From assembly GCA_016938675.1 (NCBI GenBank), contig JAFGUF010000031.1, positions 248,001 to 312,000 of the forward strand: a stretch of 64,000 bases of DNA. The letters are read 5' to 3'. The DNA comes from Clostridia bacterium. Lineage in GTDB: Bacteria; Bacillota; Clostridia; Christensenellales; UMGS416. Below the pieces are notes generated by a model. It was given only the letters and a program-made list of their open reading frames with translations, had not been told where the DNA came from and did no database searches. Made by a program: the position numbers and the translations under genes. The first letter of the stretch is position 1, and each line of letters starts with the position of its first letter. This document shows, in pieces, positions 51,342-59,859 of this stretch.

Positions 51342-51812
51342 ATAGTTTAGATTTTCTGGTTTCAAATCATTCAATACTTCATCAATATATTTTCTGGCCA
51401 TGTACTTTGTCATATCCAGATTATGATCCAGATAATTGCCGCACTCAGCTGCGGCTGCCCCGGGTATGTCCCCCTCAAAGGATGCAATGAATTCAAACAT
51501 TTCTTTAATTACAGGCACAGCATCTTCAGATGTCATATCCTCGCCTATAATCAGGTAGAAGCCCGTGCGGCATCCCATCGGGCCAAAGTAAACAATTTTA
51601 TCCTTATACTTTGATTCGTTGCGCAGATATGTCGCCCCGAGATGCTCCACTGTGTGCATTTCGGCAGTATTAATAACCGGCTCAAAATTCGGGCGCTTGA
51701 CCCTTATATCAAATGTTGTCAGCATAGCACCTTGTATCTTGTCTTTTCTGGACACATAAATGCCCGGAAGCAGACTCAAATGGTCTATACTAAAACTCGC
51801 GATTTTTTCCAT
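51339..51812 (-). CDS. luxS: S-ribosylhomocysteine lyase (AI-2 synthesis)
   Basis: A 157-residue metalloenzyme that splits S-ribosylhomocysteine to homocysteine and DPD, the AI-2 precursor. Metal ligands His53 and His57 are in HTVEHLG (with Glu56), Cys81 is in GPMGCRTG, and Cys124 in AECGNYLDHN. AAGGAGC lies before the ATG. It follows khpB in the same direction, 62 bases away. A hairpin at 51841-51862 with no T-run lies between, so read-through from khpB is possible. Confidence 0.96.
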   Translation of the reverse strand: MEKIASFSIDHLSLLPGIYVSRKDKIQGAMLTTFDIRVKRPNFEPVINTAEMHTVEHLGATYLRNESKYKDKIVYFGPMGCRTGFYLIIGEDMTSEDAVPVIKEMFEFIASFEGDIPGAAAAECGNYLDHNLDMTKYMARKYIDEVLNDLKPENLNY

Positions 51813-51840
51813 TTCTTTTGCTCCTTGTTTTCATATAGTT

Positions 51841-51862
51841 CAGGCTGCCATAGGGCAGCCTG
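51841..51862 (-). other. Perfect hairpin between khpB and luxS
   Basis: CAGGCTGCC and GGCAGCCTG (51841-51849, 51854-51862) pair perfectly around four bases. There is no T-run on the - strand, so it may be an mRNA-processing or stability element rather than a terminator. Confidence 0.55.
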
Positions 51863-51874
51863 ATGTATCATTTA

Positions 51875-52510
51875 TTATTTTTCCTGTGTGATTACGACGC
51901 GTCTGTTGGTGCCTGTTCCGTGTGAATGAGTGGTGATATCCGGCTCTTCGCTGAGCGCTGTGTGTATGATGCGGCGTTCGTATGAATTCATAGGCTCAAG
52001 CTGAACATTTTTTCCTGTCCTGCGGGCTTTGTTGGCTAGCTTGTGGGCAAGGCTGGTCAATGTCTCTTCGCGCTTTCTGCGGTATCCGCCGATATCCAGC
52101 TTTATGCGGATATAGTCATCTTCCGTCTCGCCGTTATGGTGGTTTACAACCAATCCTGTAAGCAGCTGCAGCGCTTCCAGTGTGTCGCCTCTGTGGCCTA
52201 TCATATTTCCGAGGTTTTCGCCTTCCATTTTTATTTTCAGGCAGTCAACGTCCTCTGCTACCGCAATACCAGGATCGGGAGAACCCATAAGGTCTGCAAC
52301 ATGTGCCAAAAAGCTCACCGCTCTGTTGGATGTGGAATATTTTTCGCTTACTCTTACGCGAGCCATTTTTACGCCAAGCAGCCCGAGTACGCCCTTTCCG
52401 CCTCCGTCAAGTATATCTATATGGGCTTCGTCTAATGTTAAATCCAGCTGGCTAAGTCCGTTTTGAACAGCTTCTTCAACTGTCTTTCCGATTACTTCTA
52501 CTGTTTTCAT
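51875..52510 (-). CDS. khpB: RNA-binding protein KhpB (Jag/SpoIIIJ-associated)
   Basis: A 211-residue RNA-binding protein. The N-terminal Jag domain (1-50) contains VIGKTVEEAVQNGLSQL; a KH domain (about 80-150) has MIGHRGDTLEALQLL; the C-terminal R3H domain has MNSYERRIIHTAL followed by TTHSHGTGTNRRVVI. It partners KhpA in small-RNA and division control in streptococci. GGAGG precedes the ATG. Its place after yidC is the standard Gram-positive order, but mnmE does not follow. Confidence 0.94.
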   Translation of the reverse strand: MKTVEVIGKTVEEAVQNGLSQLDLTLDEAHIDILDGGGKGVLGLLGVKMARVRVSEKYSTSNRAVSFLAHVADLMGSPDPGIAVAEDVDCLKIKMEGENLGNMIGHRGDTLEALQLLTGLVVNHHNGETEDDYIRIKLDIGGYRRKREETLTSLAHKLANKARRTGKNVQLEPMNSYERRIIHTALSEEPDITTHSHGTGTNRRVVITQEK

Positions 52511-52547
52511 TTATGTGCCTCCTAATTGCCTCAAGGCAATAGCGTAA

Positions 52548-53510
52548 TTAAATCTTAGGTAATTTTCTTTCCATCTTTCTGCTTTGACTTTTCTGCTCTG
52601 CTTCCAGCTCTGCGGCTTCATCTTCTTTTTTGAATGCTTTATTCATAATGGCAAAGGATATAACTGCAATTACCGTTGTAGTGGTCCAGTAGAGTGCATA
52701 TGCAGCACTTGTTGTTGTACATATTACCAGAGACATTACAGGCATCATGTATTGGAACATTTTGGAGTTCATCTGCGGCATCGGTGAATCATTGGCTCCC
52801 TGCTTTTGCGGCTGCTGCTGAGGAGTCTGGGCCATGGTGAACTTAGACTGCAAGAATGACATTACTGTGGCAAGCACAGGAAGAATGAACAAGCCGTTGC
52901 TTATTCCCTGCTCTGCGTAGTAATTAATGGATGCTGCCATATTAAGATTATATGTTGATTGTGCCAGATTAAAGCCATCCAATTTGCTGTATGCCATTAC
53001 CTGCTGCCATGTGGGGATAAGGCTGGAGTTTATCTGGGATATGCCTATATTGAATGTATCCGCCTGCCAAAGGTTTTTAACCCAAAGGAAACTTTCGAAA
53101 GTATCGGTTGGCAATATGTAGTTGAATCCATTTGAATAAACAGTTTCAAACATTGATTTTATCTGATCTAATGCTATGCTGCGCTGCGCGCCAAAGAAAG
53201 CGAACAGGACAACCATCTGTATTATCATAGGAAGGCATCCGGCAAGAGGGTGGTAGCCGGCAGCTTTATATAGTTCCTGTGTTTTTCTTTGCTGGGCTGC
53301 CTGGTCGTTCGCGTATTTTTTTTGAATTTCTTGAAGCTGTGGCTGAAGCCTCTGTTGTATTCTCATGCCCTTCCTCTGCTTGATATCAAGCGGAAGTACG
53401 ACAAGTCTCATAAGAACAGTGACTATGATTATCGCCCAGCCGTAGCTGCCGACAAAACTATATACCAGTTCAAGAGCCCACTTGAAGAAGTCGGCTATAA
53501 AATTATTCAT
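52548..53510 (-). CDS. yidC: Membrane protein insertase YidC/OxaA
   Basis: A 320-residue insertase of the Gram-positive, signal-anchor-plus-four-helix type. Helix 1 near 15-35 (SYGWAIIIVTVLMRLVVLPLDIKQR, whose Arg lies in the hydrophilic groove), then the coiled coil RLQPQLQEIQKKYANDQ, and HPLAGCLPMIIQMVVLFAFF. The C-terminus is basic and charged (KSQSRKMERKLPKI). GGAGG lies 14 bases from the ATG, a long spacing; an in-frame ATT lies closer, six bases before the ATG. Confidence 0.94.
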   Translation of the reverse strand: MNNFIADFFKWALELVYSFVGSYGWAIIIVTVLMRLVVLPLDIKQRKGMRIQQRLQPQLQEIQKKYANDQAAQQRKTQELYKAAGYHPLAGCLPMIIQMVVLFAFFGAQRSIALDQIKSMFETVYSNGFNYILPTDTFESFLWVKNLWQADTFNIGISQINSSLIPTWQQVMAYSKLDGFNLAQSTYNLNMAASINYYAEQGISNGLFILPVLATVMSFLQSKFTMAQTPQQQPQKQGANDSPMPQMNSKMFQYMMPVMSLVICTTTSAAYALYWTTTTVIAVISFAIMNKAFKKEDEAAELEAEQKSQSRKMERKLPKI

Positions 53511-53539
53511 TAAAATGGTAGGGTCCTCCTTTTTCTTGT

Positions 53540-53749
53540 TCAGGGCACAGGGTCATATCCGCCTGGGTGGAAAGGATGGCATTTCAAGATGCGCCTTACC
53601 GCCAGATAGCTGCCCTTTAGTGCTCCGTGTTTTTCGATGGCCTGCATTGCGTATGAAGAACATGTGGGATAGAACCGGCACCTTGGAGGAAAAAGAGGGG
53701 AGATGGCGCGGCGATAAAATTTTATCAATACCAGCAGAACTGTCTTCAT
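53540..53749 (-). CDS. yidD: Membrane protein insertion efficiency factor YidD
   Basis: A 69-residue basic protein with an amphipathic N-terminus and [20 protein letters not shown], the Cys-rich YidD signature, then GGYDPVP at the end. The ribosome site AAAGGA lies in the 3' end of rnpA. It helps YidC-dependent insertion, fitting its place between rnpA and yidC. Confidence 0.94.
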   Translation of the reverse strand: MKTVLLVLIKFYRRAISPLFPPRCRFYPTCSSYAMQAIEKHGALKGSYLAVRRILKCHPFHPGGYDPVP

Positions 53750-53754
53750 ATTAA

Positions 53755-54111
53755 TTATTGTCCTTTGGAATTCGCATCAACATGTTTTAATTTGCTTATT
53801 AAATAGCTAATATCTTCTGAAATTTCACTAAAGGCAGCTGTAGAGCTTTTTACTCTCGCGTTGAATATCATTTTATACCCGCGGGGTATTTCATCTATTT
53901 TGCTGCGGACACATTCTCGCATCACTCTTTTTATGTGGTTTCTTGATACTGCATTTCCCACCTTTTTGCTGGCGGAAAATCCGATTAACAATTCATCATT
54001 TCTGATCTTGATGTAATTTATCGCTACTCTTGGAGCCGGTACAGATTTGCCCCGCCTGTATATATAGGCAAAATCTTTGCGTTTTTTCAGTCTGTATTCG
54101 GCTTTTAGCAT
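53755..54111 (-). CDS. rnpA: Ribonuclease P protein component
   Basis: A 118-residue basic protein that binds the RNase P RNA and the tRNA 5' leader. [16 protein letters not shown] is the N-terminal region, and [22 protein letters not shown] the conserved RNR motif. It lies between rpmH and yidD as usual and follows rpmH by 117 bases without a clear terminator. Confidence 0.94.
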   Translation of the reverse strand: MLKAEYRLKKRKDFAYIYRRGKSVPAPRVAINYIKIRNDELLIGFSASKKVGNAVSRNHIKRVMRECVRSKIDEIPRGYKMIFNARVKSSTAAFSEISEDISYLISKLKHVDANSKGQ

Positions 54112-54228
54112 GGCAATCCTACTTTACGATGAATGTTTTCTACTATTATTAAGCTTGAGGAAAATATAATACAGAGCATTTACCGCATGTATACAATAAA
54201 TGCTCGCGACTATATAAATCTGAATTAA

Positions 54229-54363
54229 CTATGCTGATAGTTGTTTGCGGCCCTTTGCGCGGCGGCGAGATAAAACATTGCGGCCTGATTTTGTCTTCAT
54301 GCGTTTGCGGAAGCCGTGCACTTTGCTGCGCTGTCTTGTTTTCGGTTGATACGTTCTTTTCAT
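54229..54363 (-). CDS. rpmH: 50S ribosomal protein L34
   Basis: A 44-residue basic protein, [19 protein letters not shown] through [12 protein letters not shown], of normal L34 length. ATG 54363 has AAGGAG at the right distance; the frame is open for a further 44 codons upstream but lacks family similarity. Begins the rpmH-rnpA-yidD-yidC-khpB block. Confidence 0.97.
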   Translation of the reverse strand: MKRTYQPKTRQRSKVHGFRKRMKTKSGRNVLSRRRAKGRKQLSA

Positions 54364-54399
54364 AATATACTCCTTTTTATCCTGTGCATATATATAAAG

Positions 54400-54413
54400 G
54401 GACATATATGTCC
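54400..54413 (-). promoter_or_regulatory. Perfect palindrome in the rpmH leader
   Basis: GGACATATATGTCC, 14 bases, lies in the rpmH 5' leader between promoter and ribosome site. It may bind a dimeric protein or form a short RNA stem. Confidence 0.4.
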
Positions 54414-54466
54414 ATATGCTCTTTTCTAAAGGCACAATCACCCATTGTCCTATAAATACCTTAAAT

Positions 54467-54495
54467 ATTATACTTAACTTATCAGCCTCTGTCAA
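54467..54495 (-). promoter_or_regulatory. Consensus promoter of rpmH
   Basis: On the - strand: TTGACA (54495-54490), 17 bases, TATAAT (54472-54467), a perfect match. The 358-base gap between rpmH and the divergent gene holds this and the promoter of the latter; I see no DnaA boxes. Confidence 0.9.
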
Positions 54496-54611
54496 TGATT
54501 ATTATGCCCTGAAAAGGCAGTTTATGACGGAAAACTGAACTCTGCCTTTAGCATTAATTAAATGGAATATCAAAAAAGACAGCTAAGTATGCGCCAATTT
54601 GTTAATTTTAC

Positions 54612-54639
54612 TTGACATATTAGGGTATATATATAAAAT
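54612..54639 (+). promoter_or_regulatory. Promoter of the anchored protein gene
   Basis: TTGACA (54612-54617), 16 bases, TAAAAT (54634-54639). Confidence 0.6.
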
Positions 54640-54721
54640 ATACTTAGAGATATTGTAAATATATCGTAATATTTACTGAAAATAAATACGATAACACTTC
54701 GAGAAACAGTGAGGTAAAATA

Positions 54722-55897
54722 ATGGCATCAGAATTTGATTTTCTACGAGGTAAATGGCCCAAACTGGCAGCAATTGCAGCGGACGCGAGCAGGCTGGCGG
54801 ATATAATCCCTTCATCTGCTATGAAGTCTTTGGAGAAATTCACCAATTGGAGTGCGGACATTGCACTGGATATATATGAAATACAGGTTCCTGGCGGAGC
54901 AACCCAGCTGGAAAAATTGGAGGCTCTCCAGGCATGCGGATATGTGCCTGTTGAAATACTGCAGAAATTCCACAATGTAAGGACTGCAGCCAGCAGGACA
55001 GTTAACGACATGAACAGTGCGACAGACCTTGCCAATGCCTGCCTATCAGACTGCCGTGAAATAGGCCAGTGGCTTTCAAGGGAATCAGACAAGAGCGGAT
55101 TTGTGCCTACAAGACAGTTTACCCCTGAATATAGGGTTCCTATAAGCGGGATGGGCACCCAAAGGCAAGAGCCTGATATTATCCCGACGAATTACAGATT
55201 CAACAGGTTTATGCGCCAGTATGGTTCATATGTGGCACTGGTGGCGGTATTGATTGTGGCAGTCGGATTGATATATGGAATAACCAGGATTTTCAATAAG
55301 CAGACTGCAGAAGCGCAGGATCCATCTGTTGAGCTTTTCCAGACGCCGGAGGTTACATACACGCCTGCGCCGGTGGTCGTGGTTGAAGACCCGGAGGCTA
55401 CACCAGAAGTAGTTGAGCCGGAATACGTACTAATCGATAACCTTCCTATTGCACAGGAATTCCAGATAGCTCATCTGAGCACAGGCCAATGGGATTTTTC
55501 AAAGCAAAGGCCTTTCCAGAATGCCAACCAGACGTATGACTCCGGCCTTGGCATGTTCCTGCCCAGCAAGTCTATATCAGAAGAGTGGGGAAATGACTCA
55601 ATGACATACAACCTAAACGGGTTGTTTGAGAAAATACAGTTTGATTTGTTTGTTGATACAGAGGGCGCATACGGCATATCATCAGAGTACGGGTTATATA
55701 AAATAGCAATATATGCAGACGGCGAGAAAATATACGATTCAGACAATATGTACTATGATGACATTGACGAAGTAACAAAGATACTTCCGGAGGGGACACT
55801 GCAGCTTAAGATAACGCTTATTCAGAAAAAGGGCTCTAAAGGAACGCTGGACGTAGTAATGGGTGACTTCTTCCTTTATCCTTATGAGAACGACTAA
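54722..55897 (+). CDS. Membrane-anchored protein with NPCBM-like domain
   Basis: A 391-residue protein. The first 160 residues are cytoplasmic and helical (no signal peptide), with one membrane helix near 165-188 (YVALVAVLIVAVGLIYGITRIF). A Pro/Glu-rich linker (TPAPVVVVEDPEATPEVVEPE) leads to an exported beta-sandwich (about 245-391). The latter resembles NPCBM/carbohydrate-binding-like domains (IQFDLFVDTEGAYG, KIAIYADGEKIYDSD, LKITLIQKKG). The topology (N inside, binding domain outside) suggests a signalling or anchor protein. GAGGTAAAATA precedes the ATG. Confidence 0.65.
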   Translation: MASEFDFLRGKWPKLAAIAADASRLADIIPSSAMKSLEKFTNWSADIALDIYEIQVPGGATQLEKLEALQACGYVPVEILQKFHNVRTAASRTVNDMNSATDLANACLSDCREIGQWLSRESDKSGFVPTRQFTPEYRVPISGMGTQRQEPDIIPTNYRFNRFMRQYGSYVALVAVLIVAVGLIYGITRIFNKQTAEAQDPSVELFQTPEVTYTPAPVVVVEDPEATPEVVEPEYVLIDNLPIAQEFQIAHLSTGQWDFSKQRPFQNANQTYDSGLGMFLPSKSISEEWGNDSMTYNLNGLFEKIQFDLFVDTEGAYGISSEYGLYKIAIYADGEKIYDSDNMYYDDIDEVTKILPEGTLQLKITLIQKKGSKGTLDVVMGDFFLYPYEND

Positions 55898-55923
55898 TAT
55901 TTTTAACTAGCAATTGATAATAC

Positions 55924-55956
55924 AAGCAGAAGTTTTTCTTCTGCTTTATTTATTTT
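55924..55956 (+). terminator. Terminator of the anchored protein gene
   Basis: AAGCAGAAG and CTTCTGCTT pair perfectly around TTTTT, followed by TATTTATTTTT. Confidence 0.8.
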
Positions 55957-55996
55957 TGGTGATATAATTATATATAAAGAAAGTTAGGAGCTAAGC

Positions 55997-57109
55997 ATGA
56001 TATATAAAAACTATGGTAAATCAGGCGACAAATTATCTGCGGTGGGATTTGGCGCTATGAGGTTTGATATAACCAAGAATGAAAAGGATAATATAGAGCT
56101 TGTCCATTATGCTGCGCAAAAGGGAATTAATTATTTTGATACGGCACCCGGATACTGCAGCGACCAAAGCGAGATAATTCTTGGCAAGGCATTAAGCTTA
56201 TTGCCCAGAGACAGCTATTATGTTTCAACCAAGTTTATGCCCACAAACGGCAGCTGCAAAAAGGACTTCATTGACGCTGTAAAAAAATCAATAGACCGGC
56301 TAAAGACGGATTACATTGACTATTATCATATATGGTGCCTGCGAAAAATGGATCATTATGAACTCGCCATGAAGGAAGGGATGCAGTACGATGCATTACT
56401 GGAGGCAAAGGAGCAGGGGCTGATAAGGCACATCGCATGCTCCTCACATCAGCCTGGAGGCGAGATAAAGCAGATAGCAGACGACGGAAAAGTGGAAGGC
56501 ATACTGATGGGAATAAATATCCTTAATTCACACTACAGGTGGAGAGGCGTGGAGGCATGCGTTGAGGATAACCTAGGAATTGTTGCGATGAACCCGTTAA
56601 GCGGCGGAATAATACCGCAGAATGAGGACAAGCTGCAGTTCTTAGCAAGAGGCGGCGATACGCCCACCCAGGCAGCTCTAAGATTTTGCATATCCAGCCC
56701 GATTACTGTAACGCTCAATGGATTTTCAGAAAAAGCACATATTGATATAGCCTGTGATGTTGCAGACAGCTCAGTTCCCTATACAAAAAAGGATATGGAG
56801 GAAATATCAAAAAGCCTTGGAGAGAACATGAACAGCCTTTGTACTGGATGCGGATATTGCCTGGATGAGTGCCCGAAAAACATCAATATTCCCGGTTATA
56901 TGCAGTTTTACAACCGAAAACTGATGTGGGGGGACAGTGATGACCAGCTGAAAGGCCGCCTTCAGGGCAATGAGTATTCATGGGGCACACTGGTGAGCTC
57001 GCCGAGGTCAAGTGAATGCATCGAGTGCGGAATGTGCGAAAATGCCTGCACGCAGCATCTGGATATAATTGAAAGGCTGCGCTATATAACAAATAATATT
57101 GATACATAA
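55997..57109 (+). CDS. Aldo/keto reductase with C-terminal 4Fe-4S ferredoxin domain
   Basis: A 370-residue oxidoreductase. Residues 1-275 are an AKR TIM barrel: YFDTAPGYCSDQSE (catalytic Asp/Tyr), VSTKF (Lys) and DYYHIW (His), which form the AKR tetrad. Residues 283-360 carry two cluster motifs, CTGCGYCLDECPKN and CIECGMCENACTQH. Such fusions are common in anaerobes and probably link a flavin- or ferredoxin-type electron flow to the barrel; substrate unknown. TTAGGAG precedes the ATG. Confidence 0.9.
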   Translation: MIYKNYGKSGDKLSAVGFGAMRFDITKNEKDNIELVHYAAQKGINYFDTAPGYCSDQSEIILGKALSLLPRDSYYVSTKFMPTNGSCKKDFIDAVKKSIDRLKTDYIDYYHIWCLRKMDHYELAMKEGMQYDALLEAKEQGLIRHIACSSHQPGGEIKQIADDGKVEGILMGINILNSHYRWRGVEACVEDNLGIVAMNPLSGGIIPQNEDKLQFLARGGDTPTQAALRFCISSPITVTLNGFSEKAHIDIACDVADSSVPYTKKDMEEISKSLGENMNSLCTGCGYCLDECPKNINIPGYMQFYNRKLMWGDSDDQLKGRLQGNEYSWGTLVSSPRSSECIECGMCENACTQHLDIIERLRYITNNIDT

Positions 57110-57143
57110 AAAAAGCCGGCTGTTTAAATCAGCCGGCTTTGCT
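57110..57143. terminator. Bidirectional terminator between AKR and aminotransferase genes
   Basis: AAAGCCGGCT (57112-57121) and AGCCGGCTTT (57131-57140) pair perfectly, with A's upstream and T's within the stem end. Confidence 0.85.
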
Positions 57144-57161
57144 ATTATCAAGTATCAAACC

Positions 57162-58325
57162 TTATAGCCCATATTCCTTGGCGAGTTCATAGAAAGCATC
57201 TTTGGAGTTTAATATGTTTTGGATATCTCCGCAGTATGCCAGGCGGAAATACCCCGGGCAGCCGAAGCCGGAGCCGGGAACCAGCAGTATATTGTGCTTT
57301 GCAGCAGCGGATGCAAATTCCACATCGTCTGCTATCGGGCACTTTGCAAATAGATAGAACGCGCCGTCTGGCTCGATGCATTCGAACCCTGCGCCCCTTA
57401 CTATCTTTAGCAGCGCGTCGCGCCTCTTTCTGTAGTGTTCCTTATTAGAGGGCAAATCCAGTGCATCAGCAACAGCCCTTTGGTAAAGGGATGGAGCATT
57501 TACAAAGCCTAGCGTTCTTGTTGCGAACACGCAGGCTGCTGCGACTAGGTCTGCGCTTTCCATATTCGGGCTGATAACCAAATATCCTATTCTTCCGCCG
57601 GGAAGCGAAAGTGACTTCGAAAACGAATTAACAATAATTACATTATCGAATATATTTAAAAGGTTAGGTACTTCCAAATCATAATTGAGCTGATTATACG
57701 GCTCATCGGATATTACGGCTACGGGGTTTTTGCGATCTTTTAATATTGCCGCGAGTTCCTTAAGGGCCTTTTCAGGATAAATTACGCCCGTAGGATTATT
57801 GGGGGAATTTAATATGATTGCCTTTGTTTGATCTGTAAGAGCCGATTTTATATTATCTAAATCAAGCTGAAAAGTATCCTTTTGAGTGTTTACTATTATG
57901 GGGACTCCGTCATAGTTTTTGATATAGAAAAGATAGTCCACGAAATAAGGCGAAAGTACTATTACTTCATCACCGGGGTCAAGCAGAGCCTTAAGAGCCA
58001 CGTTAAGCCCGCCTGCAGCACCTACTGTCATGATTATATTATTGCTGCTTAATACTACATTGCTGCTTTTATTGTGATGTTCAGCCACTTTTTCCCGCAC
58101 ATCTACATATCCTGCGTTCAGCATATATTTGTGGGCGTCCTTTTCAACGGCGTGCTTCACCATTGAATCAAGTATCTCATCGGGGGGCTGCAAAGAAGGG
58201 TTGCCCAGAGAAAAATCAAAAACGTTGTCCTCTCCGTAAATGCTCTTCAATCTGCTTCCTTCCTCGAACATTTTTCTTATGAGTGAAGACTTTGAAAGGT
58301 TCTTTTCTATTTGATTTGAAATCAT
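57162..58325 (-). CDS. PLP-dependent aminotransferase (class I/II)
   Basis: A 387-residue fold-type I transaminase. LNSPNNPTGVIYPE and ISDEPYNQLNY line the PLP ring, and SFSKSLSLPGGRIGY carries the Schiff-base Lys. Close to AspC-like Asp/aromatic aminotransferases; the FRLAYCG end carries the substrate-carboxylate Arg. Actual amino donor cannot be decided. GAGAGGA precedes the ATG. Confidence 0.88.
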   Translation of the reverse strand: MISNQIEKNLSKSSLIRKMFEEGSRLKSIYGEDNVFDFSLGNPSLQPPDEILDSMVKHAVEKDAHKYMLNAGYVDVREKVAEHHNKSSNVVLSSNNIIMTVGAAGGLNVALKALLDPGDEVIVLSPYFVDYLFYIKNYDGVPIIVNTQKDTFQLDLDNIKSALTDQTKAIILNSPNNPTGVIYPEKALKELAAILKDRKNPVAVISDEPYNQLNYDLEVPNLLNIFDNVIIVNSFSKSLSLPGGRIGYLVISPNMESADLVAAACVFATRTLGFVNAPSLYQRAVADALDLPSNKEHYRKRRDALLKIVRGAGFECIEPDGAFYLFAKCPIADDVEFASAAAKHNILLVPGSGFGCPGYFRLAYCGDIQNILNSKDAFYELAKEYGL

Positions 58326-58460
58326 GTCTATTCCTCTCTATTTGTAATAATTTAATTATATATAAATGTAAAACAAGATACAACATTTAAATAAATCTAC
58401 TGTAAAAATAAAAAAAAATATGTTAGTATAATTATTAAGTGATATAGAGGGAGTTAGATT

Positions 58461-59852
58461 ATGCTGGTTAATGGCTTTACCAAGGGGAGCTCAATGTTTG
58501 ATGTTACCCCGGTTGAAAATATGTTTATAACAGAATACATGATGAGAGCACCTGGGGACTATGTAAAGGTGTATCTTTTTTTGCTGAATATCTGCTATTA
58601 TCCCCATGACGACTATACGACAGGCGACGTGGCAAAAGAGCTTGGAATGGATGAGGATGATGTAAAGAAAGCAATCATATACTGGGCTCAGCTTTCGCTC
58701 ATAGAGATTGAAAGCAGGAGGCCATTCAGCCTGAGAGTAAGAAATATAAAGCAGATGCTGCAAAATGACGCGCCGCAGAAGGTGAGCATGCACAGCAACC
58801 AGGAGCTAGTCATGCAGATTCAGCAGTCATTCGGCGGCAGAAGGTTGCTTAACGCCTTCGAAACCCAAAAGGTGCTAAACTGGGCTGATGTATTCAAATG
58901 GTCGCCGGAGATGATAGCGCTGGTTGTATCATGGTGTGTGGACAAAAAAGGCGCAAGGGTATCTGTATCCTACATTGACAAAGTAATCAGCACGATGTAT
59001 GAAAGGGAAGTGGACAGCTATGAAAAGGCGGAAAACTACCTTATGGAAAGCAGCGCGTGGGAAAGCGGAGCCACAAAGCTTTTGAAGGCATTCAATGAGG
59101 GCAGGGTGGCAACCGTCGATGAAATAAAGATGTATAAAAAATGGACTGACAGATATGAGATGGATGAGGCCGTAATAAAGGAAGCAAGGAAGCAGACCAT
59201 CGGAATAAGTGGCAATAAATTTAAATATATGGACGGGATACTGACGAACTGGAACAAAAAAGGCATACGCACATATACTCAGATACAGGAACACCTAGAC
59301 AGCGCGGAAAGGCTGAAGGAGATAGCAAAGATTATATATGGCTCCTCCGTGTATGATGAAAAAGTGGAAAATGAATATACTGAAATCAGGAAAATGGGAT
59401 TTTCACATAAGGTTCTTCTGAGGGTAGCTATAGCGCTCAAGGGCGACGGGCTGAAGGCCATTGCAGATATGCATAAGGTGATAAATAAGTGGGCAGCAGA
59501 CGGGGTGACAGATGACGATGCCATGATGGACAAGCTGGACAGCATTGCACAGAATGCTGTTGCTGCCAATGAGATGATGGCCGCCGCAGGCGAGGCAAGA
59601 AGCGCGAATGTATTTGAGAAGAAGGCCTACGCCAGATGGATAGGAGAGGGCCGCAGCAATGAAGAGATACTTGACGCGGCGCGAAAGGCGGCTGGAGCTG
59701 AGAAGAAGATATCCTATATTAACGCAATATTAAGCTCAGCATCAGGGTCTGTAAAGGCTTCTGCAAAGAACAGGGCGGATATAGGCATAATCTCGCATGA
59801 TTATACTGATAAAGATTATCAGGATATATTAAGCGCTATGGAAGAGATGTAG
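58461..59852 (+). CDS. DnaD-domain replication protein
   Basis: A 463-residue protein. The N-terminal winged helix (about 20-95) has TGDVAKELGMDEDDVKKAIIYW; repeated helical DnaB_2/DnaD segments follow (about 120-215 and 245-290) and later weaker copies. It resembles DnaD/DnaB of low-GC Gram-positive bacteria, which remodel DNA and help load the helicase. The DnaC/DnaI-like ATPase gene follows seven bases later, so they form a loading pair. GAGGGAG precedes the ATG. Confidence 0.88.
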   Translation: MLVNGFTKGSSMFDVTPVENMFITEYMMRAPGDYVKVYLFLLNICYYPHDDYTTGDVAKELGMDEDDVKKAIIYWAQLSLIEIESRRPFSLRVRNIKQMLQNDAPQKVSMHSNQELVMQIQQSFGGRRLLNAFETQKVLNWADVFKWSPEMIALVVSWCVDKKGARVSVSYIDKVISTMYEREVDSYEKAENYLMESSAWESGATKLLKAFNEGRVATVDEIKMYKKWTDRYEMDEAVIKEARKQTIGISGNKFKYMDGILTNWNKKGIRTYTQIQEHLDSAERLKEIAKIIYGSSVYDEKVENEYTEIRKMGFSHKVLLRVAIALKGDGLKAIADMHKVINKWAADGVTDDDAMMDKLDSIAQNAVAANEMMAAAGEARSANVFEKKAYARWIGEGRSNEEILDAARKAAGAEKKISYINAILSSASGSVKASAKNRADIGIISHDYTDKDYQDILSAMEEM

Positions 59853-59859
59853 GATATAA

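Noticed and set aside
54364-54721. Replication origin next to rpmH
   Set aside because: The gene block often borders oriC, but no dnaA, no DnaA boxes and no repeated AT-rich unwinding element could be seen.
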